A stretch of 15,348 bases of DNA from NCBI GenBank assembly GCA_031284065.1, contig JAITAP010000202.1, positions 1-15,348 on the forward strand, read 5' to 3'. This document shows positions 14,035 to 15,348 of the stretch, piece by piece; positions within the stretch are counted from its first letter, which is position 1; every line of letters starts with the position of its first letter. A program made the translations under genes and the position numbers. Source of the DNA: Prevotellaceae bacterium. GTDB taxonomy: Bacteria > Bacteroidota > Bacteroidia > Bacteroidales > UBA932. The notes beneath the pieces are model-generated. The model did not search any database, was not told where the DNA came from, and saw only the letters and a list, made by a program, of their open reading frames with translations.

Positions 14035-14064
14035 CAAAGATATAAAAAATTGTTTATCCCCCAA
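14035..14064 (-). promoter_or_regulatory. Promoter of the rpsF-rpsR-rplI operon
   Basis: On the minus strand TTG (14062-14064), 19 bases, then TATCTTTG (14035-14042), an exact -7 box. The start of transcription should fall near 14028, leaving a leader of only about 28 bases. Confidence 0.75.
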
Positions 14065-14172
14065 CAGCTTTGCAGAAATATTTTTTGCGGCGTTGAAAGC
14101 TCGCTTAATAAAACCAACCGTTGCCTTTAGGGATTGGGCTACATTTGATTTTTTGCCATCTGCTTGGCAGGG

Positions 14173-14204
14173 TTTGCATCTCTGAAATAATTATTTTACC
14201 TTTG
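14173..14204 (+). promoter_or_regulatory. Promoter of purC
   Basis: TTTG (14173-14176), 20 bases, then TACCTTTG (14197-14204): both elements and the spacing fit the Bacteroidota housekeeping promoter. Transcription should start near 14211. Confidence 0.75.
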
Positions 14205-14394
14205 TGTCGCAAATTGCTGTAATAATGCGCTGCCTTCCTCTTGCTTACGGCAGCCCGCAAAAGCTGCGCAAGTGGAATTACGAGCTAAAAGCTACGCAGC
14301 AAAGCTTGACCGCCGGGCAATTTTATTTCTTCCGAGCTGCCAATACGGTGTGCATAATGCGTTATTAGAAACAAATTATAATACTTTACATAAC
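14205..14394 (+). promoter_or_regulatory. Long purC leader with a possible 47-codon upstream frame
   Basis: About 185 bases separate the predicted transcription start from the purC ATG, much longer than the other leaders here. An ATG at 14225 opens 47 codons, closing with TAG at 14366-14368, 26 bases before purC. It has no SD and resembles no family I know. No purine riboswitch core was recognised. Confidence 0.3.
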
Positions 14395-15348
14395 ATGAAA
14401 TCGCTAATCTCTACAGAGTTTCAATTTCCGAAGCAATCCGCCTTTTATAAAGGCAAAGTTCGCGATGTATATACCATTGACGGCAAGTATCTGGTGATGG
14501 TAGCCACCGACCGCATTTCGGCGTTCGACGTGGTGCTGCCGAAAGGCATCCCGTTCAAGGGTCAAATACTGAACCAAATTGCGTCGAAGTTTCTGGATTC
14601 CACGAGCGACATTTGCCCCAGCTGGAAAATCGCCTCACCCGACCCGATGGTAACCGTTGGCTACTACTGCAACCCGTTTGCGGTGGAGATGATAGTGCGC
14701 GGCTACCTCTGCGGCAGCGCGTGGCGCGCCTACAAGAGCGGCGTGCGCGAGCTGTGCGGCGTGAGGCTGCCCGACGGTATGCGCGAAAACCAAAAATTCC
14801 CAATCCCCATCATCACCCCTACAACCAAAGCGGAGCAAGGGCAGCACGACGAAAACATATCTAAGGAAGAAATTTTGATGCGAAATATCGTAAGCCCCGC
14901 CGATTACAAGATGCTCGAGCGGTGCGCGCTTGCGCTGTTCCTGCGCGGCTCGGAGATTGCTGCGCTGCGCGGGCTTATCTTGGTTGATACCAAGTACGAG
15001 TTTGGCAAGCGCGGCGACGAAATATACCTGATTGACGAAATCCACACGCCCGACTCCTCGCGCTACTTCTACGCCGACGGCTACCTTGAGCGTTTTGAAA
15101 AAAGAGAGCCGCAGCGACAGCTCTCGAAAGAGTTTGTGCGCGAATGGCTCATGGAAAATAACTTTCAGGGCAAGTCCGGGCAGCCCATCCCCGAAATGAC
15201 GGACGAAATTGTGTACAGCATCGGCAGCCGCTACGTGGAGCTGTTTGAGCGCATCACCGGCGACAAGTTCTACGGTGCGCCGTACTCCGACAACATCTAC
15301 GAGCGGATTGAGACGAACGTCCGGAACTTGTTGAGCAGGCTACTGTGA
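14395..15348 (+). CDS. purC: Phosphoribosylaminoimidazole-succinocarboxamide synthase
   Basis: SAICAR synthase joins CAIR and aspartate with ATP in de novo purine synthesis, in the cytoplasm. The protein is 317 aa, the size of the longer class found in Bacteroidota and some other bacteria, not the roughly 240-aa E. coli type. Signature motifs: KGKVRD (19-24), TDRISAFD (38-45), PFKGQILNQ, MIVRGYLCGSAW, TPTTKAEQGQHDE, LVDTKYEFG and LIDEIHTPDSSRY. The ATG at 14395 is chosen because FYKGKVRDVY then sits at the usual place near the N-terminus; extending the frame upstream to 14272 adds sequence of no family likeness. The gene ends with TGA exactly at the window end. It is divergent from rpsF and has its own promoter. 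Confidence 0.97.
   Translation: MKSLISTEFQFPKQSAFYKGKVRDVYTIDGKYLVMVATDRISAFDVVLPKGIPFKGQILNQIASKFLDSTSDICPSWKIASPDPMVTVGYYCNPFAVEMIVRGYLCGSAWRAYKSGVRELCGVRLPDGMRENQKFPIPIITPTTKAEQGQHDENISKEEILMRNIVSPADYKMLERCALALFLRGSEIAALRGLILVDTKYEFGKRGDEIYLIDEIHTPDSSRYFYADGYLERFEKREPQRQLSKEFVREWLMENNFQGKSGQPIPEMTDEIVYSIGSRYVELFERITGDKFYGAPYSDNIYERIETNVRNLLSRLL

Noticed and set aside
14205..14394. Purine riboswitch upstream of purC
   Set aside because: No purine-aptamer core or paired loop motifs could be recognised by eye.

Overview
The window looks like a chromosomal segment of a Bacteroidota bacterium, most likely order Bacteroidales. The grounds are: promoter-like sites of the TTTG-N19/20-TAnnTTTG kind, used by the Bacteroidota primary sigma factor, upstream of rpsF and purC, with -7-like boxes upstream of other genes; near-complete absence of Shine-Dalgarno (SD) sequences; Bacteroidota-typical families (a PUR-family DUF3276 protein, a very long TPR protein paired with an outer-membrane barrel); and intergenic regions full of short palindromic repeats. 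No tRNA, rRNA, CRISPR array, transposase or phage gene was found.

Layout. 1-2481 (+): the 3' part of tex (transcription accessory protein, cut by the window edge) and gcvH (lipoyl carrier of glycine cleavage). 2482-3252: a gene-free stretch with a 70-bp tandem palindromic repeat. 3311-3652 (+): a PUR-family nucleic-acid-binding protein, convergent with an unrecognised 241-aa protein at 3728-4453 (-). 4454-5010: gene-free, with a 30-bp palindrome and an orphan terminator-like hairpin on the + strand. 5011-6467 (-): hdrC then hdrB, heterodisulfide-reductase-like iron-sulfur subunits without hdrA. 6468-7096: a second repeat-dense, gene-free stretch that includes inverted copies of the 2.7-kb repeat family. 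7097-7804 (-): ftsE, without ftsX. 7966-12801 (+): a 1028-aa periplasmic TPR protein and a 575-aa outer-membrane beta-barrel protein, probably one operon. A perfect bidirectional terminator at 12843-12885 separates this from the ribosomal protein operon rpsF-rpsR-rplI (-, 13999 to 12907). purC (+, 14395-15348) diverges from rpsF and ends exactly at the window edge.

Most of the genes are housekeeping: translation (bS6, bS18, bL9), purine synthesis (PurC), one-carbon metabolism (GcvH), RNA/transcription (Tex, PUR), cell division or envelope (FtsE) and an envelope pair (TPR plus barrel). The observation most worth following is that only rpsR and rplI carry strong SD sequences, while the other inspected starts have none. 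In Bacteroidota the anti-SD of 16S rRNA is held in a pocket built partly from bS6 and bS18, so an SD in this operon could form a feedback circuit. The two intergenic repeat fields, with a compensatory base change in a hairpin and inverted copies flanking a 4-kb segment, are the second point of interest.
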